A stretch of DNA of 64,000 bases from SpSt-77 sp049972045 (lineage in GTDB: Bacteria > Chloroflexota > Anaerolineae > B4-G1 > DUEL01), in assembly GCA_049972045.1 (NCBI GenBank), contig JBMFKS010000001.1, forward strand, positions 1-64,000, written 5' to 3'. Shown piece after piece: positions 48,298 to 56,282 of the stretch (position 1 is the first letter of the stretch; every line of letters starts with the position of its first letter). The notes beneath the pieces were generated by a model. The model was given only the letters and a program-made list of their open reading frames with translations. It was not told where the DNA came from and searched no databases. Position numbers and translations under genes: made by a program.

Positions 48298-49452
48298 ATG
48301 CTCCGGAAGATCCTGCTGTTGGCGCTCGCTGCCATCCTGGTGCTGCCGCTTTTTGCCGGGTGTAAGCCCAAAGAGGCTGGCCCCATCAAAATCGGCGTGG
48401 AACTTCCGCTGACGGGGGACTACGCCTACGAGGGGCAGGGGATGCTGAAGTCCATCCAGTTGCTGGTGGACCAGACCAATGCGGCTGGTGGGCTGCTGGG
48501 CCGCAAGGTGGAACTGGTGGTGGAGGACGACGCCGGGGATGCCGGCCAGGCCTCTCAGGTAGCCCAGAAACTGGTGGACGCGGGAGTGATCGCCGTCATT
48601 GGCGCCTACAACTCCAGCGCCACCGAACCGGCCTCCGTCATTTACAATCAGGCGGGCATTCTCCACATCACCCCCTCCTCCACCGCCACTCGGCTCACCG
48701 AGAAGGGCTTCCAGCGTTTCTTCCGCGTCTGCTTCCTGGATGACCGGCAGGGGCTCTTCGCGGCCAAGTTCATGAAAGAGGTATTGGGCGCCCAGAAAAT
48801 CGGCATCCTCCACGACAACTCCACTTACGCCCAGGGCCTGGCGGAGCACACCAAGCGGTATGCCGAGCAGTTGGGAATGAACGTGGCCTTCTACGACGCC
48901 ATCAACCCGGCCGATAAGGACTTCACACCCACCCTGACCCGCATCGGCGGCGCCGGCCTGGATGCCATCTACTTCACCGGTTACCATGCCCAGGGCGGCT
49001 TGCTCCTGAAGCAGTCCGGCGACCTGGGGCTGAAACTCCGGTGGGTGATGGGCAACGCCTGCAACAACCCGGAGTTGATCCAGATTGCCGGGGTGGAGAA
49101 CGCGGCGGGGACCTACGTCACCACCGAGCCGCTGCCGAAGGACGTGAACGTCCCCGAGGCCAAGAAGTACGTGGAGGACTTCAAGGCCCGCTACGGCGAG
49201 GAGCCGGCCAGCGTCTGGTGGATGATGGCCGCCGAGGCCTTCAATGTCATCCGCTACGCGATTGAACAGACCAAGTCCACCGACCCGAAGGTGCTGGCGG
49301 AGTTCCTCCATCAGGCCAAGAACATCAACGGCATCACCGGCCCCATCCTGGGCTGGGATGAGAAGGGCGACCGCCTGGGCACCATCCATGTGGCCTACAT
49401 CATCAACGAGAAGGGCGAGTTCATCCTGAACCCGCAGCAGCCGTCACCGTAG
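48298..49452 (+). CDS. livK: Branched-chain amino acid-type ABC substrate-binding lipoprotein
   Basis: A 384-residue periplasmic-type binding protein. Lipoprotein signal MLRKILLLALAAILVLPLFA is followed by the lipobox Cys in FAGCKPK. IKIGVELPLTGDYAYEGQGM starts the Leu/Ile/Val-binding (Peripla_BP_6) fold, with VVEDDAGDAGQASQVAQKLV and IGAYNSSATEPASVIYNQ typical. AGGAGG precedes the ATG. Ligand class (branched-chain amino acid, or another amide) cannot be fixed. It leads the livKHMGF operon, and a strong terminator follows it. Confidence 0.9.
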   Translation: MLRKILLLALAAILVLPLFAGCKPKEAGPIKIGVELPLTGDYAYEGQGMLKSIQLLVDQTNAAGGLLGRKVELVVEDDAGDAGQASQVAQKLVDAGVIAVIGAYNSSATEPASVIYNQAGILHITPSSTATRLTEKGFQRFFRVCFLDDRQGLFAAKFMKEVLGAQKIGILHDNSTYAQGLAEHTKRYAEQLGMNVAFYDAINPADKDFTPTLTRIGGAGLDAIYFTGYHAQGGLLLKQSGDLGLKLRWVMGNACNNPELIQIAGVENAAGTYVTTEPLPKDVNVPEAKKYVEDFKARYGEEPASVWWMMAAEAFNVIRYAIEQTKSTDPKVLAEFLHQAKNINGITGPILGWDEKGDRLGTIHVAYIINEKGEFILNPQQPSP

Positions 49453-49466
49453 GCGTTGTGCCCGCC

Positions 49467-49505
49467 GGGGGGAGTTCGGGGGAGCCCCCGGACTCCCCCC
49501 TTTTT
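49467..49505 (+). terminator. Strong hairpin with T run between livK and livH
   Basis: GGGGGGAGTTCGGGGG and CCCCCGGACTCCCCCC flank AG, followed by TTTTT. A canonical intrinsic terminator within the operon, expected to act as an attenuator giving more livK than permease mRNA. Confidence 0.85.
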
Positions 49506-49548
49506 GGTATGGGGCACATCCGAGTTGCCGTTCAGGAGGGCAAATTTC

Positions 49549-50457
49549 ATGCAACAATTGCTCCAGCAACTCATCAATGGCATTACCATCGGCTCTTTCT
49601 ACGCCCTGGTCGCCCTGGGCTATACGATGGTGTACGGCGTGCTGAAACTGATCAACTTCGCCCACGGCGACCTTTTTATGTGGGGGGCTTACATCGGGCT
49701 GACCGGACTGAGCATCCTGGTAGCCCTGCTGGGCCAGGGTGGCCCTCTCTCCATTTTCCCGGTTGCTGTCATTGTGATGGTCACCATCGCGCTGATCGGC
49801 GTCCTGATAGAGCGCGTCGCCTACCGCCCCCTTCGTTCTGCAGGACGCCTGGCGCCGGTCATTTCGGCCCTGGGGGCGGCCTTCATCCTGGAGAGTCTGG
49901 CCCGCAACATCTACGGCGCCAGTTGGAAGACCTATCCCCCGGGGCTGGTGCCTGCCGGCAAAGTCGCCCTGGTCGGGGGTGTCCGGATCAGCGTGATGCA
50001 GGTGTTGGTCCTGGCCGTCTCCTTCCTGCTCATGGCGCTCCTCTACCTGTTCGTCTACCGCACCCGTATCGGCACCGCTATGCGCGCCGTCTCCCTGGAT
50101 CACGAGGTCTCCCGGCTGATGGGGATAGATGTGGACGGCATCATTGCCACCGTCTTCCTGATCGGCCCGGGCCTGGGCGGGCTGGCAGGGATGATTGTGG
50201 CCCTCTACTACGGCTCCTTTGACTTCACCCTGGGCTGGGTATTCGGGCTGAAGGCCTTTATTTCGGCCATTCTGGGCGGCATCGGCAACATCCCCGGCGC
50301 GATGCTGGGCGGGATGATTCTGGGTATCATAGAGACGCTGGGGGCCGGATACGTCTCCCCTCAGTGGAAAGATGTCATTGCGTACGTGATCCTCATCCTG
50401 ATTCTCATCTTCCGCCCCACCGGTCTGTTGGGCGAGCGCGTGGCGGAGAAACTGTAG
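49549..50457 (+). CDS. livH: Branched-chain amino acid ABC permease LivH
   Basis: A 302-residue permease with about eight helices. QQLINGITIGSFYALVALGY and TMVYGVLKLINFAHGDLFM at the N-terminus are characteristic of LivH, and FGLKAFISAILGGIGNIPGA near residue 230 is the EAA-like coupling region. The ATG at 49549 has GGAGGG upstream; the longer frame crosses the terminator and was rejected. It forms the transmembrane heterodimer with LivM. Confidence 0.93.
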   Translation: MQQLLQQLINGITIGSFYALVALGYTMVYGVLKLINFAHGDLFMWGAYIGLTGLSILVALLGQGGPLSIFPVAVIVMVTIALIGVLIERVAYRPLRSAGRLAPVISALGAAFILESLARNIYGASWKTYPPGLVPAGKVALVGGVRISVMQVLVLAVSFLLMALLYLFVYRTRIGTAMRAVSLDHEVSRLMGIDVDGIIATVFLIGPGLGGLAGMIVALYYGSFDFTLGWVFGLKAFISAILGGIGNIPGAMLGGMILGIIETLGAGYVSPQWKDVIAYVILILILIFRPTGLLGERVAEKL

Positions 50458-50469
50458 CGGGAGGGAACA

Positions 50470-51432
50470 ATGGAGAATCTGAGGGAACGTCTTCGGAGGA
50501 ATCCGCTGATATGGCAGGTCGGCCTGCTGGCCCTGGCCGTCCTGCTTCCGCTCCCGCTGAACGACTATTACCGCGCGGTGCTCTGGCGCACCGGCATCTA
50601 TGCCATTCTGGGGTTGAGCCTGAACATCATCGTCGGCTACGCGGGGCTGTTCCAACTGGGCCACGCCGCTTTCTACGCGCTGGGCGCGTACACGTCGGCG
50701 CTCCTCAACCTCTACTTTCACGTCCCCCTCGTCCTGACCTGGCCCATCAGCATCCTGGTGGCCGCGTTCTTCGGCTACCTGATCTCCCGTCCTATCCTGC
50801 ACCTGCGCGGCGACTATCTCTGTATCGTGACCATCGCTTTCGGCGAAGTGGTCCGGCTGGCTCTGGTCAACAACATCTTCGGCATTACCGGCGGGGCCAA
50901 CGGGCTGAGCGGCATTGACCAGACCGTCCTCTTCGGCCTGACGCTGCGGACTCCCCTCCACCACTACTACCTGGTCCTCTTCTTCCTGGTCCTGACCCTC
51001 TTCGCGGTCCGGCGGCTGGAGAACTCCCGCCTGGGGCGGGCCTGGATGTATGTCCGGGAGGACGAGACGGCGGCCGAGGCGATGGGGATAGACACGACGT
51101 GGGCGAAACTGCTGGCTTTCGTGCTGGGCTCCGGGTGGGCCGGCCTGGCCGGGGCGCTCTACGTGGCCCGCATCCCTGTCGTCTCCCCGGACCTGGCCCG
51201 CTTCATTGAGTCGGTCGTGATGTTCTGCATCGTCGTCCTGGGCGGTACGGGCTCCATCCCCGGCGTCTTCGTCGGCACCCTGGGGATGATCACCCTGCCG
51301 GAAATTTTCCGCTTCCTGAAGACCTGGCGGGATGCCTGGATGGGCGTGGCGATGGTCGCTATGATGATCGCCCGCCCCGAGGGCCTGTGGCCCAGCCGCC
51401 GCATCCGGATGGAGATTCGGGAGGAAGAGTAA
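50470..51432 (+). CDS. livM: Branched-chain amino acid ABC permease LivM
   Basis: A 320-residue permease with ten or so helices. YAILGLSLNIIVGYAGLFQL, GHAAFYALGAYTSALL and GGANGLSGIDQ are characteristic of LivM, and the coupling loop is FCIVVLGGTGSIPGVFVGT near residue 255. It follows livH by 12 bp with GGGAGG upstream. Confidence 0.93.
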   Translation: MENLRERLRRNPLIWQVGLLALAVLLPLPLNDYYRAVLWRTGIYAILGLSLNIIVGYAGLFQLGHAAFYALGAYTSALLNLYFHVPLVLTWPISILVAAFFGYLISRPILHLRGDYLCIVTIAFGEVVRLALVNNIFGITGGANGLSGIDQTVLFGLTLRTPLHHYYLVLFFLVLTLFAVRRLENSRLGRAWMYVREDETAAEAMGIDTTWAKLLAFVLGSGWAGLAGALYVARIPVVSPDLARFIESVVMFCIVVLGGTGSIPGVFVGTLGMITLPEIFRFLKTWRDAWMGVAMVAMMIARPEGLWPSRRIRMEIREEE

Positions 51433-51453
51433 GCGCGCAATGAGGGAGGATAG

Positions 51454-52314
51454 ATGGCGCTTCTGGAAATCCGCAACCTGACCAAACAATTCGGCGGCCT
51501 GACCGCCGTGGACAACGTCAGTTTCTCCCTGGACGAGGGGGAGATTCTGGGTCTTATCGGCCCGAACGGGGCCGGGAAGACCACCATCTTCAACCTGATC
51601 ACTGGGATCTACACCCCGACAGAGGGGGAAATTTTCTTTAACGGCCACCGGATCGCGCATCCGCCGCTGGGCGCCCGGAAGTTCATCACCCCCGTCTGGT
51701 GGTTGCAGGGGGTGCCGGCCCGGTCGGTCCGGGAACGATGGGACCAACTGCGGACGCTGCGGCCCCACGAGGTCACCGAACTGGGCATCGCCCGGACGTT
51801 CCAGACCATCCGGCTGTTCAAGAATATGACCGTCCTGGAAAACGTGATGGCGGGCGTCCACCACCGGACCCGGGCCGGTGTCTGGGGGGCCATCTTCCGC
51901 CCACCGGCGCAGCGGGAGGAAGAAGCGTTGATCGCCCGGGAGGCGGAACAGCACATCCGCTTTATGGGGCTTGCGGACTACCGGGACGAACTGGCGAAGA
52001 ACCTCCCCTATGGCCATCAACGGCGGCTGGAGATCGCCCGCGCGCTGGCGGCCCGGCCCCGTCTGCTCATCCTGGACGAGCCGGCGGCCGGCCTGAACGA
52101 GCAGGAGACGCTGGAACTGATGGACCTCATCCGGCAGATTCGGGATTCGGGCATCACCGTCCTGCTCATTGAGCATGATATGAAGGTGGTGATGGGCATT
52201 TGCGAGCGGATTGTCGTCCTGGACTACGGCAGGAAGATCGCCGAGGGGACGCCGGAAGAGGTGCAGCGGAACCCGCGCGTCATCCAGGCCTACCTGGGAG
52301 AAGAGGGGGTGTGA
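51454..52314 (+). CDS. livG: Branched-chain amino acid ABC ATPase LivG with a 30-residue insertion
   Basis: A 286-residue ATPase, about 30 longer than usual. Walker A is in IGPNGAGKTTIFNLITG, Walker B in RLLILDEPAAGLNEQ, and the LivG-type signature is NLPYGHQRRLEIARAL. The extra residues (about 70-108, WWLQGVPARSVRERWDQLRT and neighbours) lie between Walker A and the conserved GIARTFQTIRLFKNM. They may form an additional surface loop. It is 21 bp after livM. Confidence 0.93.
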   Translation: MALLEIRNLTKQFGGLTAVDNVSFSLDEGEILGLIGPNGAGKTTIFNLITGIYTPTEGEIFFNGHRIAHPPLGARKFITPVWWLQGVPARSVRERWDQLRTLRPHEVTELGIARTFQTIRLFKNMTVLENVMAGVHHRTRAGVWGAIFRPPAQREEEALIAREAEQHIRFMGLADYRDELAKNLPYGHQRRLEIARALAARPRLLILDEPAAGLNEQETLELMDLIRQIRDSGITVLLIEHDMKVVMGICERIVVLDYGRKIAEGTPEEVQRNPRVIQAYLGEEGV

Positions 52315-52316
52315 CG

Positions 52317-53030
52317 ATGCCACTCCTGAGGATAGAGAACCTGCACACTTACTACGGCCATGTCCACGCGCTGAAGGGGATTGACCTGGAGGTGGAGGAG
52401 GGGGAGATCGTCACCCTCATCGGGGCCAACGGGGCCGGCAAAAGCACTACGCTCCGCACCATCTCCGGCCTGGTCCGCCCGCGCGAGGGCCGCGTGGAGT
52501 TCAACGGGCAGGTCATCAACCACGTTCCGGCTCATCAGATCGTCCAGATGGGGGTCTGCCATGTCCCCGAGGGCCGCCGCATCTTCACCACCCTGACGGT
52601 GATGGAGAACCTGATGATGGGGGCCTACACGGTCAAGGACGAGAGGACGATTCGGGAAAACCTCCAGCGGGTCTTTGACCTGTTCCCTCGTCTGGCAGAG
52701 CGGAAGAACCAGTTGGGGGGCACCCTCTCCGGCGGCGAGCAGCAGATGCTGACTATCGGGCGGGCGCTGATGTCCCGGCCGCGGCTCCTACTGCTGGACG
52801 AGCCGTCCCTGGGGCTGGCGCCTCTGCTGGTCAAGGCCATCTTTGAGACCATCCGGGAGATCAACGCGCGCGGCACCACCATCCTGTTGGTGGAGCAGAA
52901 TGCCCGCGCCGCGCTGAAGATTGCCCATCGGGCCTACGTCCTGGAGACCGGGCGGGTCATCCTCTCCGGACCGGCGCAGGAACTGATGCGGGATGAGCGG
53001 GTGAGGAAGGCATATTTGGGGGAAAGATAG
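52317..53030 (+). CDS. livF: Branched-chain amino acid ABC ATPase LivF
   Basis: A 237-residue ATPase. LHTYYGHVHALKGIDLEVEE leads to Walker A LIGANGAGKSTTLRTI, then VCHVPEGRRIFTTLTVMENL, the signature LSGGEQQMLTIGRALM and Walker B LLLLDEPSLGLAPLLV. It starts 2 bp after livG. It completes the importer with LivG. The restriction-modification genes follow within 30 bp on the same strand and may be co-transcribed. Confidence 0.95.
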   Translation: MPLLRIENLHTYYGHVHALKGIDLEVEEGEIVTLIGANGAGKSTTLRTISGLVRPREGRVEFNGQVINHVPAHQIVQMGVCHVPEGRRIFTTLTVMENLMMGAYTVKDERTIRENLQRVFDLFPRLAERKNQLGGTLSGGEQQMLTIGRALMSRPRLLLLDEPSLGLAPLLVKAIFETIREINARGTTILLVEQNARAALKIAHRAYVLETGRVILSGPAQELMRDERVRKAYLGER

Positions 53031-53059
53031 GGAGTATGGAGTATGGGGTAGGAAGTAGG
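53031..53059. repeat. Short GGAGTATGGAGTATGGGG repeat
   Basis: Degenerate repeats between livF and the methyltransferase gene. They are the reverse complement of the CTACTCCCTACTTC array at 61186-61244. They supply an alternative ATG at 53036 that was not used as the start. Confidence 0.55.
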
Positions 53060-54412
53060 ATGATGAGTCAGGCGGTGTTGTTTGAAGTGGAGGCCGAGTA
53101 CGCGGGGGCCGAAGCCCGGAGGCTGGAGCAGAAATATGCCCATCGGATGCGGGAGGAGCTGCGGATGGGCCCCCTGGTCTCGTATGTGGGCAACAAGGAG
53201 GTTCCCCTTCTCCGTCTCTACCGCTACAAAGAGGCCTTCACATTCCGGTTCGTGGACGAGTGGCTCACCCGCTTCGGGGTGAATCGGGAAGACACCGTCT
53301 TTGACCCCTTCTGTGGAATGGGCACCACGCTGCTGGCGGCATCTTGTCGTGGGATATCCGCCATCGGCACCGATCGTCTGCCGGTGGCGGTGCTCATCGC
53401 CCGCACGCTGCCGCTTTTCTTTCAGGTCCGCCCGGGAGAACTGACTCGCATCTTTGAGTGCTTGCAGCACATTGTCCCTTCCGCCGAACCGGCCCCCGTC
53501 GCGGCCGACGTGGCCATTATGGGCGTCGCGTTCTCCCCGGATACTCTGCTGGCCCTGCGGCGCTGGAAGGCCGCCATTGACGGCCTGGAATCGCCGTTCC
53601 GGGAGATTTTCCTGCTCCTCTTTTTCTCGGTCCTGGAGCCCTGTAGTTACACATCTAAAGACGGCCAGTTCCTGCGGTTGAAGCGCACCAAGCGGCCAGC
53701 GGATCCGGAGGAGGCGCTGGCGGGAAAAGTGCAGGAGGCCGAAACGGACATCCGGTGGGTTCGGGAATTGGGCTGGGACATCGCCTTCCGGCCGTTCCGG
53801 GTCATTCTCGGCGACACCCGGCGGCTGGACGAGGTCCCCTTTGATCGCCCTCCGACGGTTATCATCACCTCTCCACCCTATGCCAATCGGTACGACTATA
53901 CCCGGACCTACTCCCTGGAGCTCTGTTTCCACTTCGTCCGGAACTTTGACGAACTGAGGGAACTGCGGCACAGCCTGCTCCGTTCCCACATTGAGGCCCG
54001 ACTTTCGCCTACGGAAGAAGCCCCCCATCCGGCCGTGCGGGAACTGGTGGACTTTCTGCGAGCGCGCGGCAAAGCGCTGAACAACCCCCGAATCCCGGAT
54101 ATGTTAACCGCGTACTTTGTGGACATGCAGAAAGCCATCCGGGAGTGGAGGAGAGTGTTGGCCCCTTCGGCACGTGTGGCGATGGTTGTGGACAATGTAC
54201 GCTTTGAGGGCCGGATGCTTCCGGTGGATCTGATCCTTTCTGAAATGGCCGAGGAAGAGGGTTTCGCTGTGGAGGAAATCGTCGTCGCTCGGTACAAGGG
54301 GAACAGTTCCCAGCAAATGGGCCGCTACGGGCGCGTCCCGGTCCGGGAGAGTATCGTTGTCTGGAGGAAGCAGGGATGGCTTCGGACTCCCGACATCAAA
54401 CCTGGTTTCTAG
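53060..54412 (+). CDS. Type II DNA methyltransferase (probable N4-cytosine)
   Basis: A 450-residue amino-methyltransferase. The AdoMet-binding motif I is VFDPFCGMGTTLLAAS near residue 80. The catalytic motif IV is TSPPYANRYDYTRTY near 280; TSPPY is usual for m4C enzymes. About 200 residues between them may hold the target-recognition region. The order I-then-IV with a long insert is alpha-like. The start was placed at 53060, since 53036 lies in a repeat. It overlaps the endonuclease gene by 37 bp. Resembles XcyI/Cfr9I-type (CCCGGG) methylases, although the recognition site is inferred from the neighbour. Confidence 0.82.
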   Translation: MMSQAVLFEVEAEYAGAEARRLEQKYAHRMREELRMGPLVSYVGNKEVPLLRLYRYKEAFTFRFVDEWLTRFGVNREDTVFDPFCGMGTTLLAASCRGISAIGTDRLPVAVLIARTLPLFFQVRPGELTRIFECLQHIVPSAEPAPVAADVAIMGVAFSPDTLLALRRWKAAIDGLESPFREIFLLLFFSVLEPCSYTSKDGQFLRLKRTKRPADPEEALAGKVQEAETDIRWVRELGWDIAFRPFRVILGDTRRLDEVPFDRPPTVIITSPPYANRYDYTRTYSLELCFHFVRNFDELRELRHSLLRSHIEARLSPTEEAPHPAVRELVDFLRARGKALNNPRIPDMLTAYFVDMQKAIREWRRVLAPSARVAMVVDNVRFEGRMLPVDLILSEMAEEEGFAVEEIVVARYKGNSSQQMGRYGRVPVRESIVVWRKQGWLRTPDIKPGF

Positions 54413-55311
54413 ACCAACTGACCAAGAGCGAGTTCTTCCATCAGAAACTCCATGAGTGGAAGATGCTATCGGTAGCCGAAGCCATTGAGGTTTTTAGAGG
54501 GGAAACCCTGGAATGGAACCTCTCCGACCTGGGCATTTCTCAGTCCGCCTGGAACAGGGTCATCCACAGAGGGATCAGACCGGTCACTGTCTTTGCCCAC
54601 CCGGATGTGCTGATGAGCATCCCCGGTTCTACGGGCTATTACCGGATGCTCTCTATGGTCTCCCAGAAATCTATGGCACGGGTGGGCCTGGCCGTGAATG
54701 CCTACGAGACGGGCGCATCTGCTCCCGACCGGGCCGCAGCCGAGCAAATTGCCCGTCATCTGAATCAGATTATCAGTCGCCTAATGGAGTTTGACGAGAA
54801 AGTCAATGCCCGGGAGTTTGACCTCTGGCGCGGCATGGCAGCGGGAACCCAGGCGCAAGGTTCCTGGCAGAACGCCAAAGGCGAGCGCGCGGAAGCCCTG
54901 GTGAAAGGCCTGATCCAGCGGAGACTGCGTGAACGAGGCTGGGTGGTTGCGGAAAGCGCAGACGGCAGGCGTATGGAACTCTCTGACGGTCGCCTGGTTA
55001 CCGTTGGCGACGAGCCCGATATCGCGTTCTACAAGGGAGGCCGAATTCGGGCGGCGGTAGAAGTCAAAGGCGGCATAGACCCCGCGGGCATTCTGGAACG
55101 TTTGGGTGCGGCAATGAAAAGTCTGGCCCGGGCCCGGGAAGAGAACCCCACTGCCGTGACCATCATGGTCGTTCAAGGTGCATCGCTCACCGATAGAGCC
55201 CGGGCGGACCTGGACCTCAACCGCCATATCATCACCCACTGGTTTACCGTAGAGCGCCTTCTGACCGAAGAGGCCACCCGGGCCGAGGTTTTTGAACTAT
55301 TGAATATCTAA
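54376..55311 (+). CDS. Type II restriction endonuclease, XcyI/XmaI-like
   Basis: A 311-residue nuclease. It has a candidate PD-(D/E)xK site with EPDIAFYKGGRIRAAVEVKG near residues 213-232 (Asp, then E-V-K). The N-terminal half contains WNLSDLGISQSAWNRVIHRG, and SMVSQKSMARVGLAVNAYE near 100, resembling the XcyI/Cfr9I/XmaI group that recognises CCCGGG. The ATG at 54376 has GAGGAAGC upstream, and translation is coupled to the methylase by overlap. Assignment to that specificity is from recollection of the family and should be treated as tentative. Confidence 0.65.
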   Translation: MASDSRHQTWFLDQLTKSEFFHQKLHEWKMLSVAEAIEVFRGETLEWNLSDLGISQSAWNRVIHRGIRPVTVFAHPDVLMSIPGSTGYYRMLSMVSQKSMARVGLAVNAYETGASAPDRAAAEQIARHLNQIISRLMEFDEKVNAREFDLWRGMAAGTQAQGSWQNAKGERAEALVKGLIQRRLRERGWVVAESADGRRMELSDGRLVTVGDEPDIAFYKGGRIRAAVEVKGGIDPAGILERLGAAMKSLARAREENPTAVTIMVVQGASLTDRARADLDLNRHIITHWFTVERLLTEEATRAEVFELLNI

Positions 55312-55684
55312 CCACGGAACAGGTAATACCCATTGCGTTTGTTTCGGCCAGCGCCGATCGCCCGGACGTAAACATCCGGGCTCATCATGCGAAGCCCCTC
55401 GGGGCGAGCCCCGTCGGCCACGCCGCGAGCGGCGCCTCGGGCGAGCCTCGGCGTGGCCCTCGCCGCGCCACGCGCCGAAGGCCTTGGCCCGAAGGGCCTT
55501 CGGCCCGAGGGCGCTCGCGCCGAGGCCTTGGGCCGAGGGCCCCGCGGCCCGAGGGCGTGGCGGGGCGTGGCCCTTCGGGCTTTTTGAGAGCCCCCATGGG
55601 GGCTTCGCTGTGTTGAGCCTGGCGGTTTACCGCCAGGCGAGAATGGCCAAAATAAACCCACTTGGTATAACACGGGATACGTCC
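55312..55684. other. Intergenic region with nested palindromes
   Basis: About 370 bp between the endonuclease and the B-box-like gene. Apparent reading frames here are low-complexity and non-homologous. The content is the palindrome cluster 55383-55642, with the promoter-like TATAAC at 55666-55671 just before the next gene. Confidence 0.6.
55383..55642. repeat. Cluster of nested GC-rich palindromes
   Basis: Contains many self-complementary words, for example GGCCTTGGCC, GAAGGGCCTTC, GAGGGCGCTCGCGCC, GGGCCCCGCGGCCC and GCCTGGCGG/CCGCCAGGC (about 55617-55638). Repeated cores GGCCTTG, CCCGAGGGC and CTCGGC recur in both orientations. No coding potential. Confidence 0.7.
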
Positions 55685-56203
55685 ATGTCCGAACCTCTTC
55701 GTTGCATCAACCACCCCAACGTGGAAACCTACCTGCGCTGTGCCCGGTGCGGAGTGCCCATCTGCCCCCGCTGCGCGGTGCCGATAGAGGTGGGCTACAT
55801 CTGCCCGGCCTGCCGCAACCGCCAGCAGCAGGTCTTCTACGCTGAATTCCGTCCGGTCTACTATCTGGTCGCGGCGGCGGTGGCGCTGCCCTTGGCCTTC
55901 ATCGCGGGCTGGATCATCCCTGCCTCCGGCTGGCTGGCGATCTTCCTCGGCCCTTTGGCCGGGACGGGCATCGCCGAGGCGGTCCGCCGGGCCATCCGCC
56001 GTCGGCGCGGCCGCTATACCTGGCTGGTCGTCGCCGCCTGCATCCTGGTCGGCGCCCTGCCCTGGATGCTGGCCCTCCTCCTCCCCAGTCTGGACGCCCC
56101 CATCGCTGCCGCGTCCCTCACCGGCATCGCCTGGCCCCTCCTCTGGGCCATCATCTACTTGGCCGGGGCCATCGGCGCCGCCATCGCTCGGCTGCGGATT
56201 TGA
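55685..56203 (+). CDS. B-box-type zinc-finger membrane protein
   Basis: A 172-residue protein. Residues 5-45 carry a B-box-like finger, RCINHPNVETYLRCARCGVP then CPRCAVPIEVGYICPACRN (Cys/His ligands). The rest has three or four transmembrane helices (YLVAAAVALPLAFIAGWIIP, AGTGIAEAVRRAIRRRRGRY). Bacterial B-box membrane proteins are common, and their function is largely unknown. The start at 55685 is chosen because the preceding frame is a low-complexity repeat. It is the first gene of the recN direction. Confidence 0.75.
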   Translation: MSEPLRCINHPNVETYLRCARCGVPICPRCAVPIEVGYICPACRNRQQQVFYAEFRPVYYLVAAAVALPLAFIAGWIIPASGWLAIFLGPLAGTGIAEAVRRAIRRRRGRYTWLVVAACILVGALPWMLALLLPSLDAPIAAASLTGIAWPLLWAIIYLAGAIGAAIARLRI

Positions 56204-56236
56204 CGACGGACGACGGACGACAGACGACGGACCACC
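56203..56236. repeat. ACGACGGACGACGG repeat
   Basis: Degenerate tandem repeat between the B-box gene and recN. Similar words occur at 7288-7321 and 17778-17826. Confidence 0.55.
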
Positions 56237-56282
56237 GTTCATTGTTAATTTTTTAATTGTTCATTTGTCTTTGTGGGAGCTT

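Noticed and set aside
49444..52323. A 959-residue antisense frame across livH, livM and livG
   Set aside because: Overlaps three well-supported genes and is composed of low-complexity sequence; no start signal.
55484..55684. 67-residue N-terminal extension of the B-box protein
   Set aside because: It encodes Arg/Ala/Gly-rich sequence from the palindrome cluster and is not protein-like.
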